Assembly (NCBI GenBank): GCA_013433145.1 | Contig: CM024179.1 | Location: 4,512,501-4,576,500, forward strand | Direction: 5' to 3' | Origin: Ascaris suum | Lineage: Eukaryota; Nematoda; Chromadorea; Rhabditida; Ascarididae | Length of the DNA stretch: 64,000 nucleotides | Translations under genes and position numbers: made by a program | The notes under the pieces: model-generated | What the model saw: the letters and a program-made list of their open reading frames with translations, nothing else | Databases searched by the model: none | Told to the model about the DNA's origin: nothing | In this document: one piece after another, positions 11,206 to 23,061 of the stretch | Position numbering within the stretch: position 1 is the stretch's first letter | Layout: each line of letters begins with the position of its first letter

Positions 11206-12894
11206 ACCGCGACAGAAATTAACAATGCAGAGAAGCAGTTGGAATTAAAGTAAGAAGAATTCTAACTGGTTGCAAGAAAACAGCGTTTTCAACAACGACA
11301 TACCTCTAACCTTATATTTTGTACTGATTCCATATCTTCCAGTGCATTTTTGCCCTCGCAAATCATTACCTTATTTTTCTCTTTCGCACTTCTTTCTATA
11401 TCAATCAAGGAAAAAGTCATTCAAAAATACAGTTTCTGCAAGCGGAAATGTGGAATTTGCAAGTAATTCAGGGAGAAACGATAGTATTTATGACCAAAAT
11501 ATCTCCATTGCAACTAGCTGATATCGAATGCAAATTTTACGGCAACATAGCAGAACCAAACAGAGAAAGCAAACACATGACATGCAAAATTAGGGTTTCT
11601 TCGTTGCTAATTCAGCTGCAGTAGTAATTTCTTACTCGCGAACATTCTCGTTTCTTATATCTTTGCACGACATTATTGCATCGCTCGGAAAGTAACTCCG
11701 AAAATAGCACCAAAATGTCCAACGATGATAACCAATTTCCCTATAAAATCCATCGGTCGCTCAATACCTCAGTCAAAAAAATTTCCGCTTTGTGCTAAAC
11801 GTGCTCAAAAGTTTCAGAATGGAAATCCAACTTATAAGGAGAGCCTTGAGCCGGTCCTCAATGTATTCATAAGGTGTTCCGCGTTGGTCTTACAAATTGC
11901 TTGATGTTCCAAAGAGCAGTGGGCCGATGCAGATCCAGCGTCTCGTCCCCCTCCTCCACTCTTCATAATGAGCTAAGAAATAATTTGCGCAACCGTCACA
12001 TGCGCATGCGCTCACGCAGGAAATTCACAGTCTTAGGGCCTTTTCCCTACGGCCGAAGAAATAACGCTTTCCTGCCTCACCTCTATCCAGGTGCATCTCT
12101 GGTCACTGTTCTTGTACCAGGATACCCCTGCACACCGTTCCACGTATTCCTTTCATCGGCAGGTCGCTCCTCAGCAATTTCTTCAATATCGTTATGAAAT
12201 GCTGGATGATGGGTAGTCGAAAAATTCCAGTCAGTTCAGGAGTGGCGTTCGCTAACTATGGAAGAAATCCTTAATTATTTACGACTGGGTTGCAATCAAC
12301 GTCTCTACGAGGTTTCTACGAAAGCTGCTATTATTATCGCAAATGTGCACTATAAGACATTCACGTAAGTTTGAGCGGTCCACGAAAAACTGTGCATCAA
12401 ATTTAGTTGAAGAAAGAGAGAAAGGATGATATTGAAGCCTTCGATTGTAACAAATGTACTATTCGTGTAGTTAAAGGAGAAGCAAGAAGTAACTCGCATA
12501 CACAAATATGTTGCGGCTTTTCCTCGCTTATGACCACTGTAACACTCCATTAACATATACGAGTGAAATATACATGCAGATGATGGACGCATCGCAATAT
12601 TTGCCAACTGACAGGTCACTACTAAGGGTGCTAATTGATATGCGCTCTAATGTTATATGAAACTTTCCGTCAGATCTTGCTCATCACAACTTTTCATTTA
12701 AAATCGAGCAGATCTCTAAGAGTTTTTAATCACTAAAGCTTCAGAAGGCAGGCATCTTCTCCATACTCACTGACGCAGTATCCGGCGATGAGACCTAATC
12801 GACAGAGGGAATTTCGTTGATTGTGTGGCAATAGGAGGATCGTAAAATTAATTAACAATACACCAAAATATTTTTATATATCGGTCGCTTATGA
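11206..12894. other. No supported gene
   Basis: Frames at 11270-11521, 11874-12197 (107 codons) and 12350-12619 (minus) have no motif and no phase-consistent splice sites. Confidence 0.4.
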
Positions 12895-13176
12895 GTGCCC
12901 TTGAAAGAGAATTCGAAATATGTTCGTAGGAAGCAGACTGCAATTGTTTGCAGTCGCGACTATAACGCAGAGTCGAACGGCGAACGACTTCTAATGTACA
13001 GTGCACTCAAGGAAGCGGAATTTCCATTTGAAGGAAACGCCATAGTTAAAATAGAATCGGTTTATTACTCGGGCAGAGGCACTTCTCGAATATTGAGGTG
13101 CAAAACGCAGGACACTTCAGAAGGACTATGTGCTTTTCCCACAGGATGCTTCCATGAGCGACTTTCGCCTCTTTGA
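12895..13176 (+). CDS. Unassigned open frame
   Basis: A 93-codon frame without an ATG start, so it would have to be an exon. The middle (ESNGERLLMYSALKEAEF, then NAIVKIESVYYSGRG) resembles a globular protein. Two minus-strand frames overlap its 3' half. No acceptor of quality was found at its start. Confidence 0.22.
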   Translation: MPLKENSKYVRRKQTAIVCSRDYNAESNGERLLMYSALKEAEFPFEGNAIVKIESVYYSGRGTSRILRCKTQDTSEGLCAFPTGCFHERLSPL

Positions 13177-13623
13177 TAAACAAACACAAAGAAGCAAACA
13201 TCCTTATTTTCAATAAAGCGATACTGTCTTGTCTCACTGAAATAAATTGTTGTCAAAACTGTACTGTGACCCTTGAAATAAAGACGTTGAAATGATGCAA
13301 GGTTTTGATCATGAAGTCATGAAGACTTGTGGTTCCGGAAGGTTTTCGAGTAAATGAAAGCAATGAATGAATAAACTGCAAAACAGCAGAAAGAAAAAAA
13401 TGAATGGAGTCACGATATGAAATAGATTACTCTTCATAACTAACATTCGGAACGTAGCAAATGATGGTAATTGTAAAACGGTGGAAATATTTACACAAAT
13501 AGAAACCTTCTAGCGAGGTGGAATCTAGATGGTCATGAAAGCGAAGTGGCTTTCGTGTTAACGACTGTTTGCGGTAAATCTCCTTATCGAATAACCTTAA
13601 ACTGAAGGTTGTGAAGTACGCAG

Positions 13624-13763
13624 TTCAATCTACAATTACTGCGGAGTATTTGAAAGAAAAGGAACACGTTGTTCTCGAAGACATGCCTCTGCGAAAATTT
13701 GTCTCTAAAGGAATTCTGGAGAGGGCTCTTACAATTTTCTGGGAAAGGTCAAGGTCTAACTGA
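13624..13763 (+). CDS. Candidate short exon
   Basis: After a weak acceptor (GTACGCAG) the frame is open to TGA at 13761-13763. It encodes about 45 residues including TAEYLKEKEHVVLEDMPLR and SKGILERALTIFWER, strongly charged and helix-like. A competing minus-strand frame covers 13625-13828. No family is recognised. Confidence 0.28.
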
Positions 13764-14970
13764 ACTCCACTTTGCTCCAGCATCTGTACGCTGCATATTT
13801 TAATGCGAGCTGTAAATTCACGGTGCATGGTCCAGCACGCAGTTTGCGGAAGGCAACGCGAGTGAAATGTTACTGAAAATGTACAACGACATCTTTACGA
13901 GTATGAAGATAGAAGGAGTAAACCTGACAGCAACATTAAAAAATAAATTGGTACCGCACAATAAAGATTTCCAACAATGTTTGAAACAGTTATGTTTCAG
14001 TGCTCGTAATATATGAACAGCAACCACAAATCCTGTTTTCTTTGGATGGTTAGGAAAATGAAAGATGCAACAAAGAGTGGGGCAAATCCTTGCACCCAAA
14101 TATTGCGCTCAATCGTCCAGTGTCGCGAGAAGCAATTTGTCAAGTCTGTGGATACATTTATGGTAGAAGCTGACGAATAAAGCTCCGCATTCTAGGTGAG
14201 AAATGCCTGACCGCCGGTATTTCTCCACTCAACGATGCGAGATTATTCCGCAGTGCCTAGAATTCGATTGTATAATCACGGAGAGGGCGGTAAATTTATA
14301 GATCATCTACAGAGCATAAAATGCTGGACGGCATTTCCGACACATCGTTTGAGTAAATTTTTGAATAAATTTCGTCTTTGAGACATTTCGCTAATTACAT
14401 CCGCACTTTCAGAAAGCGAGTCTCCCACTTCAACTCCGATTGGTCTGTTAAGAAGCGATTTAAACGATTTTTAAAGTGGTCGGAATAGAGCATATCAGGT
14501 ACACCAAAATGATCACATTAAAAGTGATTAAATGTCCCCAACTCAGAAATTGCTGTGATATGTAAGGCCAAAAGGCTTTGGCGTAGTCAAAATAAGCAAT
14601 GTTTCTATGAATCATCACGTCTAGTGATGTCATTTGGTAATACACGAATGGGGACCGACTGAGAAATGTTTTCTCACAGATAAAAATGACGTCCTTCCAA
14701 GACATCTCAAAAATGAGTCACGATAAACGCCTTATAAGAGCAATGTAACGAGTTTTCATTTGTAAAATGAGGCAATATGAAGCATCCGCAAGCTGTGCCC
14801 GCGGACGTCAACAAGTAAGTGAGTGGTCGGTGGCTTTGTAACTGTCCGATAGGATAAGGCGTTAGGACCGTGTATTCAGCATTCTGCCCACCAATACTTT
14901 GCAACGCCAGTGCTCTTAGAATAGCTAGCTATATAGTGTTGTGATCGGGGCTGCTCGGTTCAGGTCTAAA

Positions 14971-15396
14971 ATGCTGCAATCTTCCGAGTTGAAGTGTATC
15001 GAGCCTCGTTGTTTGAAGCATCTGAATTTCCCGGGCACTAAATATTTAACGTTCACCGTGCCGGTAAGGTAGCGCTCCCATTTCAGAGTACTTCATACAC
15101 TGCAGTCGCATGCCGCTGTGTTGCAACCTTCATCGTCGCTGCTTCACCACCACTCGATGCCTCACTTCACTTTCTGTACAAAATGCAATGGTGATGGAAA
15201 GCAACTCCTTCCGGAAGAGTGAGGAATAGCAATTTCTGGGAGTGCGATCTTGCGGTTACGGAGTATGAAGGGTGAGACACTTAGAGGATTATTACGGTCC
15301 CACAGTCTGCGGGACCTGATGCGATCAACCAATAAATCGCCAACAAAAGAAAGCGCATCTTCTTACTTTAGCTTTCAGAACTGCCCATGTAAATAG
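14971..15396 (+). pseudogene. 142-codon coding relic with two internal stops
   Basis: One plus-strand frame runs from ATG at 14971 to TAG at 15394-15396. It is broken only by TAG at 15070-15072 and TGA at 15220-15222. Segments on each side look like protein: ELKCIEPRCLKHLNFPG, then FTFCTKCNGDGKQLLPEE, then SMKGETLRGLLRSHSLRDL. Two CxxxC/CxxC-like cysteine pairs hint at a small metal-binding fold, but this is speculative. A GTAAGG...TTTCAG stretch of 23 bases (15064-15086) would remove the first stop but moves the downstream reading to a different frame. I therefore prefer nonsense mutations. About seven stops would be expected at random in this length, so two is suggestive, not decisive. Confidence 0.28.
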
Positions 15397-15712
15397 TGCA
15401 GGCAAGGTTTTCTATGATCCCACTGATGTATAATGAAAGTTATACCCGTGCAAAAGGGAATTACTATCGCAAATGGCGAATTTAACAAGAAAAAAAATGC
15501 GACAGTAAAATTTTGGATATACTCAGGGCCATAGCTTGGAAATGAACATTTCTGCAACTTCTTCTAGAATTTGCACAATTCGTTGTTTTGTGGTGACGCG
15601 TAATGTGCGGTAGTAAGCAAATTTGGATAGCACTTGAGTAGTCATATTTTTAAGCGCTTTAATGTGGCAAACAAATTAACCTACCAAATGCATAGCAGCA
15701 AACCCCCAAGAT

Positions 15713-16117
15713 TTACTGTTCTGTTCGATCGTTTATGGGAATGGTCGCATTGGAAGTGTTCCGGGTTGTTTGCCTCGCCGCATTGGTACTATGAACTATT
15801 CTTTCTCTTCGTTCATGACCACCTGTAGGAGAATGGCAAAGAACTTCAGTGCTATTCATTACTACGAAATGCAGCACTTGAGCAGGGAATTGGGATGGAG
15901 ATCTCTGCTGTAGATGACGGCAAGAATAAATTCGGAAGTTAATATTTTGGGAAACAGCAATCTCAGAGCTCGAAAGTAAGACTGCGATTGCCACTGACCA
16001 CTGAAGCCAGCGCTTCATGGGCATAATGTATAAAAAGGTGACTCCGTATACCGCATTCCACGTTGAAGATTTCACCGAGATAGCTGCAGAGATGCAAAGT
16101 TGCAAAGATTGCATCAA
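15713..16117 (-). CDS. 134-codon open frame with internal signal-peptide-like start
   Basis: Within this minus-strand frame an internal Met begins MKRWLQWSVAIAVLLSSSE, which has the basic n-region and hydrophobic core of a secretory signal. The remainder (NINFRIYSC and onward) contains three cysteines and no known domain. Another minus frame over the same DNA also looks plausible. A short secreted protein is possible, and chance is equally likely. Confidence 0.22.
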   Translation of the reverse strand: MMQSLQLCISAAISVKSSTWNAVYGVTFLYIMPMKRWLQWSVAIAVLLSSSEIAVSQNINFRIYSCRHLQQRSPSQFPAQVLHFVVMNSTEVLCHSPTGGHERRERIVHSTNAARQTTRNTSNATIPINDRTEQ

Positions 16118-17224
16118 GTTGCACTGCTTGGTTGTGCACCTACATGTCGGGCAGCAGAAAAATTGAGTTTTGCTGAGGACTGTTTAGACGGTCGGGTTAC
16201 TGAAGCATGGAGGCGTTACTCCGTATATTGTATTTTTTGCTGATAACTCGCGAAACTATTTGTCGCCGTGAATTGGAAGCGAACGCGTATATCAGTTCAG
16301 CTCATCTAGTGGTGTTCTTCTGTAGCTATCATTTAATAATGCCGCTGTGATCCTAGCCAGGATAGAACGCTGCTAAGTTTTTTAGGCCAACTTTACAAAT
16401 CATGAGGAGAATTCGTTGTAACTGCGCGATTGAAATCGTCGGTCAATTTTTGTACGGTGTGAAACGAGCATTGAAGCCTAGCAAGGATAAGAAACACCCT
16501 TATCACACTCTCAGTTCTGAGGCCCCGGAAATTCAGGACTTCTCCCGTTTCGGCAGAAAAAACATCGCTGCTTCGATGCACACAGCGATTCTCGTTGTTG
16601 CAACTTGCGATTTACTCTCTCTCTCGATTTACTTTTTACTACAACGGCCCGCTGCGGCTCACTAACATTAACAGCTCGCTGAATTCGAGATTTTCAAGCA
16701 AATTCTCGCGGCTAACGAACTGACCAATTGCCGCATTTCATCTTTCACATGACTATGAGGTCTGAGCGAAAACATTGAGGAGAATAGATTCACTTGTGTG
16801 TCCAAAATGGATCTGTTCTCATTGGAGTTTATTGCTTATACTCCATAAGCGCTGCAGGAAAGACGGCCTGTGCAAGCTGGTCTATTACTATGCCGCATAC
16901 TTTGATAAAAATCTCCAACTTTTGCCTCATAAGTGACGAGTTTCTATGCTAGGCCGATTTGAAAGACGCAGATAGTTATGCACTTTCAGGTGACTTTCTG
17001 CAGGAATTTCCGCGGGAGATGTTTGAGAGCGTTCTTTGTCTTAGCAGCTGGTTATTGCCACTTAAACACCTTCACGCTGCCTCACAACTTCCGCTAAACG
17101 GAAGTGGTAGTGATATGAAGAGACATTTATTCGTAATGAATGCTTTGTCGATTCAAGTAAAACTAAAACAAGTAAAACAAATTAATATGGAAGCCTGATT
17201 CATTTTCGATGTTATTGGTTTCAG
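16118..17224. other. Unresolved stretch upstream of the membrane-protein exons
   Basis: A plus-strand frame at 16402-16665 (87 codons) and another at 16959-17198 may hold upstream exons of the gene at 17225-17920. Neither has a phase-consistent junction to it. Confidence 0.3.
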
Positions 17225-17920
17225 TATGGAACCTATCCTCATTTCGCTGCCTTTACATGGATGGGGCTGGGTTTTAAACCTCCAATAACCTACGAGCTGT
17301 CCGAAAATTCCCCGTTTGCGGGAGATGAAGTGAAAGGAGGGAAAGGAAGACTGAGGATTTCGCACAGTACTGCCGGAAATTACCCCTCATCCCTGAAAAA
17401 TTCGCATTTTTAGAGGTCTTCGCGGAGAAGCAAATTTTTGTTCCCGTTCGCAACTCTGCTGAGCATAATATTGCAGTTCTCAACGATTGTTTCCCTCACG
17501 CTGGTGGTGTCTCATAGTGGATGGAATATGGATCCGAAGTACATATCTGCAACGGTGTTCATCCTCGCAACTGCCGTACTACAGTTATTTCTTCTCCTGG
17601 TCTTTGCGATCGCTCCTTTGCGTCAGTGCATGAATCCGCCTATAGTAAGCACTCCCTACTGGAAATGTTGCAATACGGTTCCGGTTTTTGGTGGTTTCAA
17701 AGCGAATGAGACCAGTAAGACTCTAGGCCATTTATTTTTCCATGCCCTCAACTTTCTCTTCAGTATCATTATTGTCTTTTGCATGCTTTAATAGCTTTAT
17801 GAATAATTTGTTCTTCGGTATCCGATCTCTTGCATTTTGTATTACCTCTATTTCTTGTGTGCTTTTATGAATTTACATCTGCAGTTCACATTATGGTGCC
17901 GTCGGATGTGCAGTGTGTAA
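17225..17920 (+). CDS. Last three exons of a small multi-pass membrane protein
   Basis: Exon a (17225-17329) follows TTGGTTTCAG and encodes 35 residues including YPHFAAFTWMGLGFKPP, then a GTGAAA donor. Exon b (17414-17644) follows CGCATTTTTAG and encodes 77 residues with two hydrophobic spans, roughly LLSIILQFSTIVSLTLVV and SATVFILATAVLQLFLLLVF. It ends before a strong GTAAGC donor. Exon c (17885-17920) follows ACATCTGCAG and adds a short basic, cysteine-containing tail (FTLWCRRMCSV) and TAA. All three junctions are phase 0, which chance would rarely give. Two membrane spans close together with a short cytoplasmic tail suggest the second half of a four-pass protein such as a claudin-like or related nematode family. 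I cannot assign the family, and the 5' exons are not found. Confidence 0.45.
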
Positions 17921-19055
17921 ATGTATATATCCGGGCTTTTTTACCAATCGGTGGACTAATCATGCTATTCACAAAATTCGCTACATATAACAAGACGCAC
18001 TATTTTTCTACTTTCGCATTCATTGAGGAACATCGAATAAGTATAGAAATCTAAATGGGGCAGAAAAATTTTGTACTCCATATGTTGCTCCTCAATCTCT
18101 GTCTTACACCGACTCTGCCAAAAATGAATGCAGAAGGAGCTGCTCATGCCATACGATCCCTCCTTCCCACAATCACTTCAACAACTTAGCAATGGAAAAT
18201 GCAAAATGTGGCGCATTAATATTTTCATGCTTGAATAGTCCGATTGTCCATACCGCACCAACAGAAAATCCCTTTTTCCATCACTTAGCCCCAGATGGAA
18301 ACTGAGAATCCGCCGTTTGCAAAACAACCTAATTTTTCATCTTTAGGTATTTACAGCTTTCTTGCCAACTGATGAATCGATGCCGAATATGACATAGGAG
18401 GTTATCCCATAATGTATAATATGCCCATAGAATTCGGTAACTCTGACTTCAGTGTTTAGCAGACTGAAACTATAGACAGATAAGCCGACACGCATAAATA
18501 TGGAAAGACAAGATGTCGCCATAAAATTTCTGTGAAGACGGTGATTTCTGTGGGTTCGCTCAGCGCGATCCATTCCCCCAGGCTGCTTTGCAGACTTCGC
18601 TCAACCAAAATAAATCGTAACATTTCCCATAGAGTTCAACGTTTCGAGTCGGACAAACATATAGATTCTGAAGTGAGAAAGCAAAAAAAAAAATCGAAGC
18701 GATAACTTTTTCATTTGCAAAGGAATGTTGCTTACGATTACAATCATCGTAAAAACATGATGGGCTGAGCGGCATCACCTATAAATAAATGCTGAATAGA
18801 ACAAGAGTGAAGCAAGTAAAAGGTGCTAGTCATGGAAAATTATACAGAAAATTGCAACAAAATGCGCGAATGCAGAAATATTTTACTTTTCTTGACGTGT
18901 ACTCGTTTCATGGTACCCACTTCATTTCTGTTATTATCCTTTGGCGCTGCCGTTTCTTCGACAACCCGAAGGAAAGCGCTTGAAAAAATACACAGACAGT
19001 TCACTCAAAACCCCACATTAAATTTGTGCACATATTTACTATGTTTGTTCTCCAG

Positions 19056-19205
19056 ATGGTGCTATCGGTCGGCATCGATCTGGTATTTCAAGTGATTATT
19101 GTTGGTTTAATGTTAGGAGCCTTTTTCGGCAAAGATTCAACTATGGAATTATGTTCAGAACGTTCTCGACGGATTCTGACGGTTGAAATTCTACGGCCGG
19201 CTATC
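19056..19205 (+). CDS. Hydrophobic exon with good splice sites
   Basis: The 150-base segment lies between TTTGTTCTCCAG and a consensus GTAAGT donor, phase 0. It encodes a membrane span (VGIDLVFQVIIVGLMLGAFF) followed by a basic segment (CSERSRRILTVEILRP). The frame is also open upstream to 19026. A candidate first exon beginning MENYTENCNKMRECRN at about 18832 lies just upstream and also contains a hydrophobic stretch, but its phase does not fit. A nematode chemoreceptor or other multi-pass protein is possible. Confidence 0.35.
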
Positions 19206-22200
19206 GTAAGTAAAAGCACTCTTTCTTTACTGAGCATTGTTGTGTTCTGCGGATTCAGAAAAGAAGTATCCTCTATATATTTCCCCCCATTACGTGATTT
19301 GCATTTAAGCTTAACATCGTCTGAGACACCTAGGCAAAACAGAAGGAGGTCCCATAATTCCGACGTCCTCGGCGTTTTTGTCATATACAGACAAACTACT
19401 CTGTCCTCATCAAAGTCATCAACTGTTTTGAAGTCCACACCCATGAATGTGGAGGCATAGTTGAGAGGGGTGAGTTAAGTGACTTATCCTCCTTTCCCAC
19501 CTCCCAGCAGTTGACACCTTTGAAAGCTGAATTAGCGTTTATCCATCTTTATGCGCGAATTCTTCCTCTCCTGTCCAAATTTTGATATGATGTTACGCGC
19601 GTGTTTGCATGCAGCCGGGTCATTCGCCCTTACGGATATGGTCTTGAAAGTGATAATAGTGGCCAAAACTACAGTCAAAACGTTGTTGTTTGCTGAAAGG
19701 TTTTTTGATTGCACCACAGAAGACGGAGTAGAATTGGTTGCGGAAGCTCTTCTCATTTGCGAAATTACTGTTTAAGTATGCAAAACTCGTCCATGTCCCT
19801 TTCCCTCTCCCAAATTTTGGTTATCAAGTTGCGGGTATTTTGTTGGGAAAAAGTAAGCGCAGAAGGGCGCCCGAGTAGGTGGCGCGATGTGCACTTTTAT
19901 ATTCGGTTCATTTCGTTGAGTAATTGCATCACTTACTAATAATTAATGAATTGCGCGCATTCATAATATTCGTGTCATAAATGGCCTGGTCTTTGGTACA
20001 GATCTTCTGCAGACGATACGCTTTCTGGCCGATTAGAAATGGATAATCCACCGATTTCAACTGCACGCAGATTTCTAAAATCGATTTCAGAAAATTCCAT
20101 AACGTCGTTTCAGCTTCTGAGATAGTCAGGAAACTAGAACAATGCAGCCACTATCTAGTGAGACATTCGCTTATCACGCAATAACATAAAAACAATGAGC
20201 AAATTACGAACCATAAAGTGATGTTTGCTTCTGTGCAATTGCTAAAGCAAATGATAAAGAAAGGTGAGGTGACTGATTACACAGAAGTCATGATAGCGTA
20301 GAAGCAAATTCCTTGTTGCCATTGCAATGTGATGCTCATATTAGTACAGTTATGGTGGCGATGGAAGTAGAGGCAGAAGGCCGACTTTTGTGGTACTGTG
20401 AAGGACCGGTATAGCTGTTTTTTGGACTACAGCGATCATTTAAATAAAAGTTAGCGGTGTCAATGCTCAAATGCTCATAAGGAAGAATTCTAGCGCTACA
20501 GTTGGGCATCCAGAAAAAGACTGTTTGAGAATCTTTTCGTCGTTAAGGCATATTCAACGATGTGAATGGTTTAAGGGTTACACATGCATATCAATATTAC
20601 TGTCTGCATTGCTAATAGCAGCAATCTTCAAATGTCCACCACCTTCCGATATAACACCGTCTATGACTCTGGTATGCCTATAAATTGCTTTGGAATCGCT
20701 AATGTTCATTTCCTTTTAAAATCTGACCGTTCAGCGCAGTTAAGGAAGCACGTTTTTATGATTCGTTTGACAACCTGAAAGCAGAAATGAAATGAAATGC
20801 GTATCAGATATTATAGAAATTCTCTAATACTCTCTGACGAAAACGCACTTATTAAAGGGCGAGTGGTATAATAACTTATGGCAAAGGGAGCTCGTACATC
20901 TTCCAGAACGGCATTTTAGTATTCTATAAAGTCAGTCGTTTTAGCTTCTTCGAAGTTTCCCAGTAAAGACAACGAACGAATGAAATCTCATAGACAGTGC
21001 ATGATCTCTAAGGGGGGACCTCGGATTTTAATTTCTGCGTTCTGTTTTTAGCATACTCGAAACGATCGACATTTAGACCCGCTCTTTATTCTTTTGTTCT
21101 CTTAGCAGTAATAATTGTTGCATACTGGCGCTGTATCACACATAAATAGAGTGCTCAACTTTATCCAACTTATTCCTCTTTTCGAATTCACTCTTTGTAC
21201 TGTTGTCCACAGTCTGCACTCGTTCAGCTTTCAATAGTAGTCGGAGTAATAGTCCATCAAATATGCATCAGCCTTATATATTAGCTACTGACTTTTAATC
21301 ACACGGCCGTTCGGAATAGCTTGAGCATTTACAGCAGTGGGCTTCATCATTCCTCTCCTTCGGGTCATTTAGTCCTTTTGCAGCTTTGGGCTACAGTTTG
21401 TTGGAATAGAAACACTCGTCAAAAATCGCTACTGCTTCACTGCCTCGAAAAAGATGGCATTTAGCAACTTCTGGTTTAAGAAATTCCGGCCACTTTCGCT
21501 ACTTCTTCGATGCTATTCAATGAATGTGAGATGAAATCATGAAAGTTTCTTTGCGAGAAAATGTTTTCAAGCTAGCGGTAGAGAGAGAAGAAACTAAGAC
21601 TTACGAGTCTTTCGCACGTTCGGATACTTTATACGAGGAAGTCACAAATCGTAGATGTCGGTGAATTTTTGTTGAGTTCATTTGAGCAGGGAAAATCTAC
21701 CTTCCCTTGTACAGTTTTTTCGTAATCGCCCACGAATACAGCTCTAGACAAACCGATCTTGGCTAAGCAAATAAGTTTATATGATGCACATAGCGCATGT
21801 GCGCTTATGTGTGCAGGCCGTTGGTGATCTCATAATATGGAGTAGTTCGTTACTGTGAAAGGTGATCTCATAATATTGCAGAATGTCGAAAAGGCGAATG
21901 CGTCAACTCCAAGGCAACACTGATGCTTCTTTATTTTGATGGTGACTCGGTTGGTTCGCTTCACTGCAATATGAAGTTTCCACTGGAGTCGACGTTGCTT
22001 CCACATAGAGAAACTGTCGAGGGCGCACATCCACAACAATATAAACCAAGCATAGCCTTGAAGTTGCAGTGTCCAAAACAGTTAATTGGCTGCAAAAAAC
22101 ACTTAAAGTTATACTGGTTACGACGAACCTGAATGACGTCATCAGATGTGCTGGCGACGGAGAAATCGCAACATATTTTTGCTGCGGCTGCACTCTTTGC

Positions 22201-22864
22201 ACCGATAAATGCAGCTCTAAGCGCTCACTATCAAAAGTTATGAAAAATGTTGGTGAATCGTTTCACAAGCTCCGTCTTTGAGCCGTGTGTCGAACGGAGT
22301 TGTCATGTGTTGCAGCGCCGCATCGTGAAAGCAAGGGGTGGAAGGGGAAGGGAATAAGCAGGAAAAAGCGAGAGGTACGGAGGAAGAAGGGTCGCTGTTC
22401 GTAGATGTCTTCCTTCCGGTGCACTCTTCAGGATTATAGTCAGTTTCCTCACTACCTCATGTCATTCTCTCACAGCTATGGTACAGTTGTTTGAACCACA
22501 TTGAGGGTAATTTCTTTCAAAACGAACAGCCATTTCACGTTGAAGTTCAAGTGACAGTTTAAAAACGAAAATGGCTTCACGGATGAGATAAAAGCCACGA
22601 GGAAATAGAACAAGAGGTAGTGATTAGTGAGGGCATACATTTCAAATTGGGCAAAGATTACTGTTTGACAAATGCACGATTATGGTAAATTAGTGCTGTT
22701 GCGCAATGATGAAAGTCCACTAGCGTTTATTCGAATGAATGTTTGCATTAATGCTGCGTTATTTTCAGGAAGAAATCGAAAGAAATGGAACAGTGAAAAT
22801 TAAAAGAGCTAATAATATTAGTACTTCTGCAAAAGGTCCCCATTACGGGGCATCTTGCGTCCTC
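19206..22864. other. Gene-poor stretch
   Basis: A frame at 19551-19775 (74 codons) follows a GCATGCAG acceptor but its phase does not match the exon ending at 19205. From 20.0 to 21.8 kb I see nothing convincing. At 21.8-22.3 kb frames on both strands compete. Confidence 0.4.

Positions 22865-23061
<197 letters not shown>

Noticed and set aside
19990..20460. Possible decayed mariner-type transposase
   Set aside because: A fragment like SGRLEMDN and another like VRHSLITQ are reminiscent of the family. However, there are many stops, no DDD/DDE catalytic context and no terminal inverted repeats were found, so similarity by chance is as likely.
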